From Cheiracanthium punctorium (taxonomy: Eukaryota > Arthropoda > Arachnida > Araneae > Cheiracanthiidae), in assembly GCA_038373885.1 (NCBI GenBank), contig JAWZYV010001850.1, forward strand, positions 331,726-395,725: a stretch of 64,000 nucleotides of DNA. The letters run 5' to 3'. The position numbers and the translations under genes are program-made. Of this stretch, positions 11,641-23,960 are shown piece by piece. Every line of letters starts with the position of its first letter. Position 1 is the stretch's first letter. The notes under the pieces are model-generated. The model had not been told where the DNA came from. It did no database searches and saw only the letters and a list, made by a program, of their open reading frames with translations.

Positions 11641-12990
11641 GTTAATTACCTTACGTAGTCCGGCTCTCGAGTAAGGGGTTTGAGCATAACTTGGGGAAAA
11701 AAATGCATCCGCATATCCATTGGTCTGAAGGCCAATTCTCTACCTCTTCTTAGATGAACGACATTTGTTATTCCAGCCCAGCAATGAAGGGGTTGTAAAA
11801 GTACGCAGGTAGTTATTTAAGGAGGGTCACTTGTGGTTGGTTAAATCAGAGAAAAACGTTACATAAAGTCGACAAGACTATTGCTAACTAACAAGTGGGG
11901 CAAGCCAATAGCTACATTGGACTACTACGGAAGTGACGCTACGAGAATTTCCAAGGAGTTGTTTAATCAGATTTCATAACTGGCAATTTCATTTTACACC
12001 AATTGTAATTGTGTTACAATAGAAAAATGCGACGGATGAATTGGTGGTGCATGTTAAGAGTTTTTCGTTGTTTTTGTAAACAAATGTAGCACCGGAATTG
12101 TATTTGGTGTTACAATTCACAATATGGGTGTAAGCAAATGCCCATTTTTTTCGCAAACATAATACATGAATCGATCTCTAAATTTTGAATGACCGGGGGA
12201 GAATACACTTTCCGGTGTGCTAATAAGCAAGACTTGTTGAGGTTGATTTTCACAACAATTCATATAAAAAGTAAATACGAATTTCTTTTAAACAGTTGTT
12301 ATTACTTTAATGACAGTGGATTACTTTTTTTTTAATATCTGCATGCGAGACAGAACACACAAGAAATTTGAGCAAGGTCCCAGCCCATCGTGGACGTTTC
12401 ATTCCTTTGATTTAAAGTTTTGATATGAGTTGCAGAAGTCAATAAATGTCAATAAATTAAGCGATGAATAATATTCATAGAGCACATGGACCAAGAGGAA
12501 AGGAAGGTATTATGGAATAGTCGGGAAATAAGGAATACCGAGTTTTCGGCTCTGTTATGTGCTGTTGTCACGTGGAAATACCATGAACTAATCAAGATTC
12601 CTACCATACAATGCAGTGAGAGTTGACAGCCGTCGTACTGCTCATAACAGAGCAAAGTATGTTTTGTGGTTTTCAAGAGATTTTGCCGGTACGTTTTAAA
12701 CATTTTAACGTAATAGTAAACATGCGACTTGAACATGGATGTTACGCATAATGTACACTGAAAGAATTGCAATTTGTTGAACCATGGTTGTTTTTTAGTT
12801 GACAGTGTTTTGCCCATCCGTTTAAAGGTTCATTTTCCTCATTGGCGTGCGGCTATTAAAGGATACTAGGTAATATTAAAATAAATATAGTCTTTGTGTA
12901 AAAAACATAGCTAAAATGATACTTATGGAGATGTACGATCGTTTAGACCGAAAGTTTTTCAGGCTTCATCAGCCGGCCCACTACGTCTCA
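11641..12990. other. Mixed-composition non-coding DNA
   Basis: It is less AT-rich than either side. Around 11990-12120, ACACCAATTGTAATTG and GAATTGTATTTGGTGTTACAATTC form loosely inverted blocks about 110 bp apart, which could be the remains of a repeat. The minus open frame at 12449-12817 (122 codons) has no recognisable domain. I do not call a gene. Confidence 0.4.
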
Positions 12991-13520
12991 GAAAACACTC
13001 GGAAGTGAAAGATAAACAAAACAAGCATGCTGCCACTTCGGAAAGAGAAAAATGCGAGAATCCACGGATTTAAAGGAAGGGAGAAAAATTGGGGGGTGGG
13101 TTGATAAAGAAAGTAAAAAAGAATAAAATAAGGACTAAAATAAATAAATAAATAAATATAAGCAAAAAAAGAACACTCATGCACACGAACAGACACACAA
13201 AAAACGATAGAAAACAGAACAAACAAAAGAACAAAAACAAACATAACTTAAAAACACAAATAATAGTAGTTTTTTAATGCATACAAGACAACATTTTTTT
13301 AAATAATAAGATTAATAATGAACATAAAGGAAAAAATAGAAAAACACACAAATTGCAAAATCTAAAAAAAAAGAAAGAAAGAAAAAATAAATAAATGAAA
13401 AAAGAAGAAGTAGCAGTGGAAGAAAAGGGGTAAAGGGGAAAGTAGAGGAAGAAAATAAATACAGCCTTAAAACAACAAGCAAAATGAACAAAAGGAACGG
13501 CAAAACCATTGTTCACAAGC
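12991..13520 (+). repeat. Purine-rich (A/G) low-complexity tract
   Basis: From about 13070 the plus strand is almost entirely A and G with AAAT/AAAG/AGAAA runs. This forces phenylalanine/leucine-rich open frames on the minus strand (13274-13516), which should not be taken as membrane proteins. The tract is preceded by a GC-moderate block (12955-13070, containing GCTTCATCAGCCGGCCC) that looks like a repeat fragment. Confidence 0.6.
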
Positions 13521-16500
13521 GTTCCAAGTGCTGGGTAATGGAAAAGCCTTCCAAAAATTCAAGATGGGACAAAGACGGAGGAGTGCACAAGATCTTAGCA
13601 TTAGAAAACTGTAAATAATGATTTGAATTCCAACAATTGACTAGGTAATATTGTAATAGATGTCATGCCACCAACTAAAGAACCGTAAAACAAAGACGCT
13701 GAATGTATCTTCTATAACGGTAATTTCTCCGAAGATAAACAAAAAGAAATTTGGATTCCATACTCCGGCTTTTTTCTATGAACTTAACAGTCCCGGAGCA
13801 GAGAAATAAGGTTATGTCTGCGACTTCTATAAATAAACTAGAAGCAGGAGTGGCTCGAACATAATCTTTAAAATGTGGTTTATAGCTAAATATAACTATG
13901 TTTTATGAAATACAATTAGTTTTCAACGGTTTAAACTATCTTTTCAATCTAACCGCATAATTTCATATTAGCCTTCATTTGTAACTTTTTAAAAACATAT
14001 TTTTTTGCATAGCAATAAAATAAACGGTATGTTTATTTTCAAGTGACATTACGTTACAATTAGTTACAGTATGTACTCATGATGGTTTTGGAGATTTTAT
14101 TCAAAATCTGTTAAGTTATATTTAGAAACATTAAAGGTATTCCATAATATACTCCTTTCTCTTCTATATAAAAGATAAAGCCCATTGCGGAAGCAATTAT
14201 AATATAATTTATCTTAATGAACCAGGAAAAAAATAAGTTCTAAGTAAAAATTAAATGCTGTGCATCCATTAACATTATAAGAGAAACTAAAAGCAAATTT
14301 TTGAAATATAAATTCTGTCAAAATATTAGTTCCACGAAACATCAGTATACTTCCTAAAGTATTTTTATACATTAAATGTTAATTTTAAAATGCGTTTCTC
14401 ATCTTAAGTATTTATGCCCAGAATCTACACTGATATTCTTATCTTAGGAGCTACGCGACGTAAATTTTAGAGTTTAATTAAAATATTTCAGAAAGACTGC
14501 AGAGTAATGCGATTTTCTAATTAATATTCAAAATAATTTCATGTATCAAAATAGCTTTTATAATTTCCGTATATCAAATGCATTACATTAATTATAACAA
14601 TTTCAGTAATATGCATGATTGCGAAATGCTCTTATATATTTTCCAAAAAGGGGGGCAGAGACTTCCTTTAAAGGTAATTACCAAATTGCAAAGCAAGTGG
14701 TAGTATAAATATAATCCCCTGAAACTTTATACAATGTTTTACTTTACTTCGAAATGGGGCGTTACTATAACAAGTTCAGTATATTGTTTAATGCTCATTA
14801 AAGTGTAAAATGTTTCAGTATTTCCCATCAGTACATACTAATCTATACTCCCTTGAATGTTTCAAACTGAAATGATACTTTTTAAATTTCTTCCCAATTT
14901 AAATTATAGTATAGTACCGTTACAGAGTGTATCATAACTATTAACTGAACAATTAACTAGCTGATAATTACTATAATTAAAAAATTATAGCCTACAATAC
15001 ATGGACAAACCTGGTCTTGGAGAAAGACTTGGAGGAGTTAACGCAGCCACATTTTGAGAGTAGTTGAACGGTTGCCATTATGGCTAGGACCTGGTACCTG
15101 ATTTTCCTCAGTCGATGGATCATTTTACATTGCAATATAGTTGCCCAGTTTAGGTCGTATTACAGGATGGCTCCGAGAAACTTAACTCACTTAGCAAGTG
15201 TAATTTCCATCTCAAAACATGCTCCATGCAGTAAACCAAGAAATACTTCTGTACATGAAATACTGTACATTTAAATAAATTGGAAACTGAGTTTTTATAC
15301 CTTATAACAAATTTTGTAAAACCCAAGAATCCTGGTCAAACGCGTACTTCAAAGAATCCTGGTCAAACGCGAAATACTGTGATCGCTTGAATACCACCAT
15401 TGGCAAAACATCACTTGGCACAACTGGTTTATGTGTTACCCGGTAGATAGCTCTACCTGGATATTAGAAAACATGCGTAAATAATTTACCTCGATAGGAT
15501 CATTCTAGGCCTCCTTCCCCTATATATCTTCCTTTATACGTTGGTCCCTTGAAAGATGTATAGACGGTAATTTACTATTTTAAATATCAGATTATCAATG
15601 AAAATTACTTTACATTAATCATTCAGTTTTACTTTGGGAGATAACAGCCATTTGTTAATAAAGTTTGTTTACATTTTAAAAACACACAATTTTTAATAGC
15701 CAATGTGCCTTGACAATGTTGAAGTAATTAAAACACTGTTTTAATGTATTTTAATGCGCTAAAGATTTCTTTATACGGAATTAAAGAAGTATATTTTGAA
15801 TTTGGAAATTCAGTGGCAAATAAAACAAAAAATATTTACAATGAGACAAATAAAAATGCGTGGGATATTTAATCCTAATAAAAAACAGAGGATGTCATTT
15901 TACTTAAAAAATAACCAAGTAAAGGGAAGATACAATAAAAGAAATCATTTATTATTTATCAAGTTCACAGGGAATGAAGAACCGAGATTGATGTGCAATC
16001 GTGTTTGAATGTTTATTTAATTAAATGATTAGTGGTAAAGGGTTTTTAATTTTTCATTGGCTTCAGATTGAAATTTCTTACAATATCATTTGGAATTAAA
16101 AAGGAAATTTCTACGTAAAAATCGTAATAAAATGAAACGTGCATTTAAAATACCTATCATAAAAATTTGAATATGCGATTTCTTCTAAAATGCTCTGACG
16201 ACAGAAAGGGTACATGAATTCACTTATCGGAAAAAAAGAGCTTTTTGAGGACATATGCGACAGACAGATTTTAATTGACATCAACAAAACTTTTATCTTG
16301 TATGTAAAAGTTATGTGACAGTTGTGTAAGCCATGTGGCATGCAACAAATGTACCTGAATCTAAATTTAAGCTTCATTTTGAACATAGCCGTCAAATTCC
16401 ATTCATAATATTTCAATTTTATCATAATTTCGAAAAGTTGCATTGATGTGTCGTTTAAAATTTTATTTATAGATATGCGAAAGAAAAATGAGCCGTCTGG

Positions 16501-16922
16501 AAGAATATATACTAAAGATATAAAAACTTTATTCCTAAGCTCTTGACATTGCTTAAGAATACTTTTGAAATCATCTCTTGACTTCAAATTTTCGTCATTG
16601 TCTAGTGAAACCTAAGTATGTTGAATAAACTACTATTTTTTTAGCTAGCAGAGGACAGATGTGATGAACATTCGTGGAACCCTCGCGCACTTTGTACGTC
16701 AGTAGGTCTCCTGCTAATCGGGCTTTTTAATGCATTTTTAAACTCCAAGCATCAACACAATGCCTTGACAGTGGCATTTTACTTAACTACTATTTATAAT
16801 AACTACCAGTTCAATAACGACTAATATGAACTTGAATCTAAATTCTTGAAAATATTCTTGAAACTGAAAATCTGAGGTGACTTTTCACTCGACTTTCCGA
16901 ACACTTGATATTTAAGAAGTGT
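13521..16922. other. AT-rich non-coding DNA with one unassigned open frame
   Basis: A minus-strand frame at 16111-16587 (158 codons, no ATG at its 5' end, opening on TTG) is the longest non-transposon frame in the window. It has no motif I recognise and its composition equals the background. I do not call it a gene. A 21-bp direct duplication containing GAATCCTGGTCAAACGCG occurs at 15324-15344 and 15351-15371 (27-bp spacing). Nothing else is recognised. Confidence 0.45.
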
Positions 16923-16926
16923 TTAA

Positions 16927-17387
16927 CCATTTGAGGCGCAACCCTTTCCCAATGCTGAAAAAGGGCAGCCGTTGCCATCGATCGACTTAACTACCAGCAA
17001 GATGGCGGACGATCGAAACGTGCCGCACGCACAGCTAGCTGCGTCAAAAAAGGTATCTAGATCTGTGGCACGCGATGAACGTTTCGATCGTCCGCCATCT
17101 TGCTGGTTGTTAAGTCGAGCGATGGCAACGGCTGCCCTTTTTTCAGCATTGGGCAATTTATCCAGCCGTTCTCGCAGTCTTCCATTTTTCAGAAGATGTC
17201 AGTGCTGTTAAAAACAATCGTGACAATTTCTTTTACGGGAAATGACGTGCTAAAAAGTAAAGGATTCTCGTGGAGCTAGGTCACTCGCAACTATTTTTAT
17301 AGAAATCAAATATGTTCTTCGTTACTGGCAACAGTCAAAACGTCAGAGTTTGGTGTTCCCAGAGCGGGAACACTGCGCGTTAAAAGG
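16927..17387 (-). mobile_element. piggyBac-like MITE, family 1, copy 1 (461 bp)
   Basis: TTAA flanks both sides (16923-16926 and 17388-17391). In element orientation (minus) it starts CCTTTTAACGCGCAGTG and ends TTGCGCCTCAAATGG. TTAA targets with CCC(T)TT-type ends are the signature of piggyBac-type elements. There is no coding capacity. A subterminal hairpin GTGTTCCC-5 nt-GGGAACAC lies at 17353-17373. The inner part is a huge foldback: arms 16948-17021 and 17079-17153 are nearly perfect 74-bp inverted repeats around a 57-bp centre. The open frames on both strands here are only products of this palindrome. Confidence 0.85.
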
Positions 17388-17391
17388 TTAA

Positions 17392-19602
17392 ATAAATTTT
17401 ATTCAACTGAATCGGATCTAGTGTTGTGGTGCGCAAATCTAAAATAGGAAATTTATCGCTTACTCGAATACTTTTTTCCAGGGTGTACTGAGTGCAGATT
17501 AAATTGCAGTTTTTGAGCATAACTTTCTAATCTTTCAGAAGTATAATCGTTAAAGTCTTTATTTTGGAATGGTTCAATCCGGAATTGTTACAGCTAGGCT
17601 TTTGTTAATAATGTAATAATAATTTTTGAGTTATTCTTTTTAAATCATGTCACTCGCAAGAACGTGCAATTACACTTTAAACTTCATAGCTAACCCGCTT
17701 CTTTTTCCTTTAATTTGAGCTCAAATTCATTTACCCTTTTAGTGCGCTGTTTTGCTCATATGCAAAGCTGTATATCCGAACGCAATTTCAAAATCGTATT
17801 CGAATGCAAGTCACTTTTTCTAAATCTGTTTCATTGTGAAGTGTTATTTTTTTATAACAGCAGATTATGTAGTGTATAATCACAAATTCTAGTATCTATT
17901 TTGAGCTGCATTTGTGTTTGTGTGTTTGTTTGTTTGTTTTTGAAAAATTAATCAGTTGCTCACAAACTGACATAGGAAATTTCTCTCACAACCGAAAAAT
18001 TTTTGAGTGACTGTAGAAATGCTCATATTGCTAGAAAAATTCTAGTTTTAAATGGTTAAATGTTAGTCCCTTGCATTTGAGTATTTAGAATAAAAGAATG
18101 CCTTTTTCTCACAAAAGCGGCGAGGTAGCGCTTTATGAAAAATTGAGTAATTTTGTTTGGTTTCTCGTTTAACGCTAGTATACCATAAAAATTTCTCATA
18201 TTTTGTTCGAAGGACGAAAGCATCAAATCTAAGATCGGTAAAGTGTAGTAAAAAAATTATTAAAGTACTCATTTTATTATTTTTCTTTTACTCAGAATAG
18301 AAGTAGTTGTGAAAAGGCTAATTGAAAATCATTTTTTTCCACATTTTCCTTTTTTTTAGAGATCTGAAGTGGCAAATGAAAGTCTGACATATATTTTTAG
18401 CATGATATATGCTTTTTTCTGTAAATGTACAAAAAAATTGACTGAACATTAACGGATTTTAGGATTTTTTTTGATAACCTTGATTCCTTTCTCTAAATAG
18501 TCATTTATGATAGCCAGGCTCATTTGACACTTAAAATTCAGTTGACTGTTTTTGGGTACAGAAACAGGGGTGCAGAAGTTATTTTGGGTACAGAAGTTAT
18601 TTTCGATTGAAAGTCTAAATTACTTTTTACCTAATTTTGAATAATAATTATAAATTTTAATTAAATGAAAATGCGAAATGTACGTCAATACTGGACCCAA
18701 AGACCTGATCGTCTAGACTGACATTTCTGATAACATGAAATAATTAGCTAATGAAGGTGCAGTATTATTCACAGAAATTGATTAAGTAAAAATTATTAAC
18801 TATTAATCTAAATAATACAGTTTAAATTTATTTCTTTAACTATAAATTTTATTTTCTGAAAATATAACTAAATAATTATTAACTACAACTAAATAATTAA
18901 TATTGCAAATTAATGCTGTATAATTCCTTTAATGTAATACAAAATATCTTATTTGAATAATATTTAAGGTTATTAACGCTATTATCTTCGATATTAAATG
19001 TAACTAAGAGCTTCATGTACTTAGATGTTTTCTCAGTTGCAAAACTCTACAAAGGTTTTCTGTAAGATAATTTAAGTATACATGTTGCGAAGGTATGCGG
19101 CACAGTTAAGGATAATGAGATGCTGCTGCATGCATGAATCGAATAACTTTTTGAATGATAACATTTTCAAACCTATAAAATCTTTTGTATTATATATTAA
19201 TAAAATGTAAACAAATAAATAAATACCCCATAATGATGTATTTATTAAAGATAAAGGCAACGGAAGTTTGGCTTCCTACATACCAAAAGGAACCATTTTG
19301 TTGGTATTTGTAAGCATTGTATTTTTCAATACCTATTTGAAAAAGAGAAATGAGTAAGCATACTTTTTTGCTCTAAATAGTTTTATAAAAATAACAAATA
19401 ATATGATGTTAAACTTCTGAGGAAAAAAATGATTTTTTGACATTATATATTTAAGAGCAAACTTTAAATGAATGCATATCTTTTGAACTTTTAACATATT
19501 TTGTTCTGCAGTAAATTGAAAGGAAGAAGAAAATAATTCAGTTGTTTCTACATCATAATTGAAATGGGAAATATATGCGGAGAAAATATACAACTGCCTG
19601 AA

Positions 19603-19655
<53 letters not shown>

Positions 19656-20029
19656 TATGATTAACCGGATGGAACGAAAACGGGCGAAAAAAAAATTCCC
19701 AGTTTTCATATCTTGTAATATATAGCATGAAAAAAATTGTGTATTGGTCTACTCAATTAAATTGTCATATTTAAAAGATGTAGAGAAATAACTTCCACTT
19801 CCTTAAAGAAATTGAAACTTCGTACCATGGACACAAAAAAAGGAATAAATTATATTTTAAAAACTAAGATAACACACTTTTATAATAATATGAACTAAAA
19901 ATTAAAAAAAAATGAATATAAAGATTCTTTTCAGCATTAATATGATGTCCCCTCTAATAAACGCCCTCCCTGCTTTTCTCGTGCATTTCGTTTGCTCTTA
20001 AAATTCCGAATAAAACGGTGGATTCATAG
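17392..20029. other. AT-rich non-coding DNA
   Basis: No gene is recognised. It contains TGTT repeats around 17925-17940 and a TA microsatellite at 19602-19653. The open frames at 18063-18272 and 19333-19728 follow AT content and the microsatellite. Confidence 0.55.
19602..19653. repeat. (ATT)n then (TA)n microsatellite
   Basis: About 18 bp of ATT units run directly into about 36 bp of TA units. Confidence 0.95.
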
Positions 20030-20270
20030 TGGCCGGAGACTTGCAGTGGCTAACCGTACTGTCGTGGGCTCGATTCCCACTCATACCCTCGTAGTAAAAT
20101 TTGCCTTTCTCTGTTAGTAAAAACTTTCATTGTGATACAACAAATGGCACCAATGAAATCATGCCATATGCCAGCGAAGTGTGACATCCGAACAACGCTT
20201 TCTGCTTTGCTTCTCTGAGTGACGTCATCGTGTCGTCTTAGCAGTACGGAACGGGCAGTATGAATCCAGG
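20030..20270 (+). mobile_element. SINE-like element with tRNA-like head
   Basis: An A-box-like CTTGCAGTGGCT and, about 35 bp later, a B-box-like GGCTCGATTCCCAC resemble a Pol III internal promoter. They are followed by a non-tRNA body (to about 20270). The head resembles those of the SINEs at 55725 and 31645 (GCAGTG-CTAA). It does not fold as an intact tRNA, so I call a SINE rather than a tRNA gene. The 3' end is not defined. Confidence 0.45.
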
Positions 20271-21269
20271 TTCCCATGAGGATAGAGGGAGAGCTTGAAC
20301 GGTATATTTTCCCGATTTTTACCGTTTATCCGCCCCCATAAATCGCGATTTTCCTTGAAGATTGGGAGGGGGGGCACTTTTCGATATTTTACGGTAATTT
20401 TATTTATTTATTGAGAACGCATACTGCGCCATGTAGGTATTAACTTAGTCTTCAGTAGTGTTCACAAAGTTCATAGACGTCAAGGATTGTTATAAGGGGT
20501 TGTGTTTCATCACCTGTTCACAAAAGGTGTTTATAATGTAATGATTCTTCAAAAGACTTGTAAATAAGTTTCTAAATAGAAGTATCGTAATTAATATTAT
20601 AAAAGAGAAAGTAATTTTGTGTTTGTTTGTTTTCGACGTTTTCACTCCTAAAGCGCTGAATCGATAACGATTAATTTTGGTATAAGATAGATGGGACCCT
20701 GGAGACGGCTAGAGGCTACTTAGAATTTTAGATTTTTAATAATTTTTTTAATTATTAATCAAACCGTTTTTACGTTACCATGCTTGGCGAGTTTCACTCG
20801 TATAAAATGATTCATGTTTTGAGCTAACAGAAATGCTTTTCAGGGAAGAATCGCGTGCATTTGAAAAACATGAAACACTACGGAAATTATGCGATTTACC
20901 CCAAATCTGTCTATCTGTATTAATAAAAATGAATGCTCTCCAGATACATTAACAGCACGCAGAGCTTTGAAAATTTGAGCGTATGATTAAAATAATGCAC
21001 ACCCCTGAGACTCAGAATTTTGAAATTTTAATTACTTTTTAAACCATTAATTAAAAACAGTTTTTAGGAGGTCATTCTTTGCGAGTTTCGCCCACACAAA
21101 ATGATTTATGCTTTTGAAATAAAGCAGTAATTCTATTTGCAGGTTCGCGTGCATTTGAAAAAAAATGAAATGGCATGGAAAATATGTTAGTTTTCGCCAA
21201 ATTAAAAAACATAAATAAGAAAAGTACAAATGCGTTTCTTAAAGTTTATAAATTTCCAGTGATATAAAT

Positions 21270-21514
21270 CAGAAGTTCTCAAATTGTGTGCCGCGGCACC
21301 CTGGGTTCCGCGAGCGTACGCTAGGGGTGCCGTGGAGATAATCGAGAAAAGTCTAAGTTCTGTGCCGGGGGATTATAATTAAAAATTTCATCTAAACCGG
21401 CAGCCCACAAAAAAAGATGGCCAAGCCAATTACCAAGTGGGCGAAAACAGAAAATATTTCAGTCAAGTTCGAGAGAATTTAGTGTCCAGTCTCCTCTTTT
21501 ACAGGAACTCCCTG
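21270..21514. mobile_element. hAT-like MITE nested in the Helitron
   Basis: It starts CAGAAGTTCTCAAATTGTG and continues TGCCGCGGCACCCTGG. This is the same terminal block found, reverse-complemented, at the right end of the hAT MITE at 25828-26111. The proposed other end reads GGAACTCCCTG at 21504-21514. The flanking 8-mers match only 5 of 8, so the right boundary is tentative. Confidence 0.5.
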
Positions 21515-21575
21515 AGATAAGGAGGGGATTAGGCAAAATCCTATAGTCTTTTCCCAAGAGAGCAATTTCCTCTTA

Positions 21576-22052
21576 ATATTTTGAGTATTCCTGTAGCAGA
21601 ACTATAAATGCTAAAGACACTATTTTCGATGGAGAAATTCATTTTGTAACCCTCAACGGCATATATCACTTCTGGGTCCTTTGAATAAGCTTAATGCCTC
21701 TAAAATACTCTTTAATGAATTTCCACTCATAGAGCGTAATGTATTTAGAATATTTTGGGCGGCTGTGTAGATAAACTATCCAGTCGATTAGGACCAAAAT
21801 GGGAGGTGCACAACTACATGTTACGACAATCCTAAATATAAAGTTTCAATATTCTACGACTAATAATTTTTCAGATATGCGAGTTGCATACATGCGTACA
21901 TACATACGTACAGACGGCTTGGAAAAACTGGTCAAAATAGACTCGCAGTAGGTCAAAATGGGTTGTACATTATTTAATATGAACGTGTATGATAGCGTAC
22001 GATGAGATGCATCGCAAAAATTCTTAAAAGTAAATTTAAATTAGTCAAAATC

Positions 22053-22087
<35 letters not shown>

Positions 22088-22155
22088 CGAAATCTGGCTC
22101 CCGAAATTTTTCGCGATCACCTTACTTCCTTAGCTTCATACATGGAAGTAAAAAT
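21576..22155 (-). mobile_element. Unclassified nested element, 5' part (second copy of the 35.1-kb element)
   Basis: On the minus strand this repeats the first part of the element at 35129-37105. It has the ACTTCC...GGAAGT terminal hairpin (here 22124-22149, one mismatch), the ACGT/ACAT-rich stretch (21887-21917), one 173-bp monomer (GCATATCT..., ATAGTTTATCTACA, CCGCCCAAAATATTC), and the CAGTTCTGCTACAGGAA block. The match stops at about 21576, so the copy is 5'-complete but 3'-truncated. A 32-bp T run (22054-22085) replaces part of the AT-rich 5' region. Confidence 0.75.
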
Positions 22156-22279
22156 AAATAATATTTAAACACAGTCACTTTTATCTATAGTGAAAACATG
22201 TTTGTTATTCACGCATGCTTCATTTCTCTCTGGAACTAATTCTAAAGCCGACGCAGACGAAGTCGCGGGGAACAGCTAG

Positions 22280-23539
22280 TATTACACAAAATATCTCTTC
22301 TCACATTTCACTGCACAGAATTATTTATTTTTAATTAAAAAATATTTTATGCCAACCTTTATATTACAAGTTTTAATTTTAGATAATATGCAAAAGAATT
22401 AAAAAAACAGTTAGCTATGAAATGTTACAAAAAAATAACATATACTTTCTCTAAACACAAATGATAGATTTTATGTATTTAACCTCATTACATAGAAAAC
22501 ACTTCTGAAAAAAAAAGAGAGAGAGAGAGACAGGGAGAGACAGAAAGTACGAAAATTTTTACACTCTCCTTAATTGAGTTAATTTGAAATATATTTTAAA
22601 AAGTTGAAAATCATTTTTTTACAATATTTTTAGATAAATACAAGCATAATCAAATTTATTTTTGTTTAAATATTTCGAAGACATCTTTATTTGATTTTCG
22701 GAAGCTTGAAGATAAATGTAATGTATAACATTGTTGCAGCTTAAGTAAACGGAGTTAAATAAAGTAAAATAGAAAAGTATTCGCATTTTTAAATAATCAT
22801 AACTATAACAGTAAAAAATGACTTTAGTTTTTCTTAGTTGCACCAAGTTTCTACTAGTTTTAGAATATTTATACGTTTTATTTCTTTGTAAATTTCATAT
22901 TAAATTTTTGTACAATTAGAATTCTTCATTGGTGTTAAGAAAAAATGTAACTATATTTTTAAAGGAAAAAGTAAATATTTTGTAACGATACACATTTAAC
23001 ATTTTTATGAGCCAATATTTTTAATTTGGGTATACAATGTTTACGTTGCATGTAGATTTTACATGGCGGTTAGAACTAGGGAGCTTTTAAGAATGTAAAT
23101 AAAAGAAAATGAATGTTTTCATTTTAAATTTTGATATGCATTCCCGTTAAGCAACGTTTATATACCTTCATTTAAAATCTTATATTATTTTTGTATTCAA
23201 GAGGGACACTATTAAATAAGATTATCTAATCATTTCAACACAAAAGTTTTTTTGCGACTAATTTTACAAGCAAAGCATTATATATGACAGAAAAAATGTT
23301 TTTTATAAACTATAAATAAAAAATAGATTGCTAACGGCAAAAAATTCTTTGTTCTCTAATGCTCATTTTTAAAGTGGTAGTACATATTATATAACTAAAC
23401 AGAAAGTTTATAGTAATTAAAAATGTATTTTAAAAAGAAATTTTTTTAAATTGCTCGTCGCGAATAGCGTTAAACATATTCTAGAGTGTTCTTATCTATT
23501 TGTAATATTGTTTTTTAGTTTTTTTTAAGTGAAATTTCT
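22280..23539. other. AT-rich non-coding DNA
   Basis: Only a short GA microsatellite (22516-22530) is seen. The open frame 22619-22846 (minus) has no recognisable content. Confidence 0.55.
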
Positions 23540-23960
23540 TTAGGCGCGTTGAGAGTGAAATTTCAAGGTCGCGTCACAGGCAATAGCGTCATGATGAGGT
23601 GGGACGATTTTGGATGTCTGTGTGTTTGTCGCTCACGTAGCGGACTAACTAGATGACCGAATTGCACCAAACTCTGCAGGAGGGGGGGGGCTCCCAAGCA
23701 TACCGGAGTTTGCACCTCAGACGTAGTGTTTTAATTTTTGAATTAGTTTTTGAATTATTTTATATTTTACGTTATTTTCGACCTTTGCCCTCCCAAAAAG
23801 AAGGCTTCCGAAAGTCCGGAAGAAAAAATAATTACACGATCGAAAAGAGGAAAGAGTTTTCTTTTTAAAGATACCTTCATTTTTGAATGAGCTGCATTTC
23901 CCGATTTTTGATAAATAAAAATTGACAACCCTTTTCTCCGGCAAATTCGGGTGAATTTCA
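23540..23960. repeat. Transposon-like remnant, unclassified
   Basis: GC content rises abruptly (CGTTGAGAGTGAAATTTCAAGG, GTGGGACGATTTTGGATGTC, CCGAATTGCACCAAACTCTGC). The text style is that of dispersed arthropod repeats, but neither ends nor a second copy are in the window. The open frames on either strand carry no known domain. Confidence 0.3.

Larger units (their letters stand above)
20585..22279 (+). mobile_element. Non-autonomous Helitron (about 1.7 kb)
   Basis: The right end GACGAAGTCGCGGGGAACAG-CTAG ends in CTAG at 22276-22279, preceded by a GC-rich short hairpin (CGCAGACGAAGTCGCG) and followed by T. This is the classic Helitron 3' terminus of arthropods. The proposed left end TCGTAATTAATATTATAAAAG at 20585 follows an A and leads into GTTTGTTTGTTTTCGACG, as in arthropod Helitron 5' ends. 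So the insertion lies between A and T without duplication. No Rep/helicase is encoded. An internal direct repeat (20762-20872 and 21053-21170, sharing GCGAGTTTC and CGCGTGCATTTGAAAAA) is visible. Two other elements lie inside. Confidence 0.75.

Noticed and set aside
13274..13516. Phenylalanine/leucine-rich frames that look like membrane segments
   Set aside because: They are the minus-strand reading of an A/G low-complexity tract, not coding sequence.
16111..16587. 158-codon minus-strand open frame
   Set aside because: It has no ATG at its 5' end (opens on TTG), background AT composition, and no recognisable domain or splice context.
16923..17211. Overlapping 77- and 79-codon frames on both strands with similar peptides
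   Set aside because: They are the two faces of the 74-bp inverted arms of the piggyBac-like MITE.
20030..20110. tRNA gene
   Set aside because: A- and B-box-like words are present but no complete cloverleaf or acceptor stem can be paired; a SINE head fits better.
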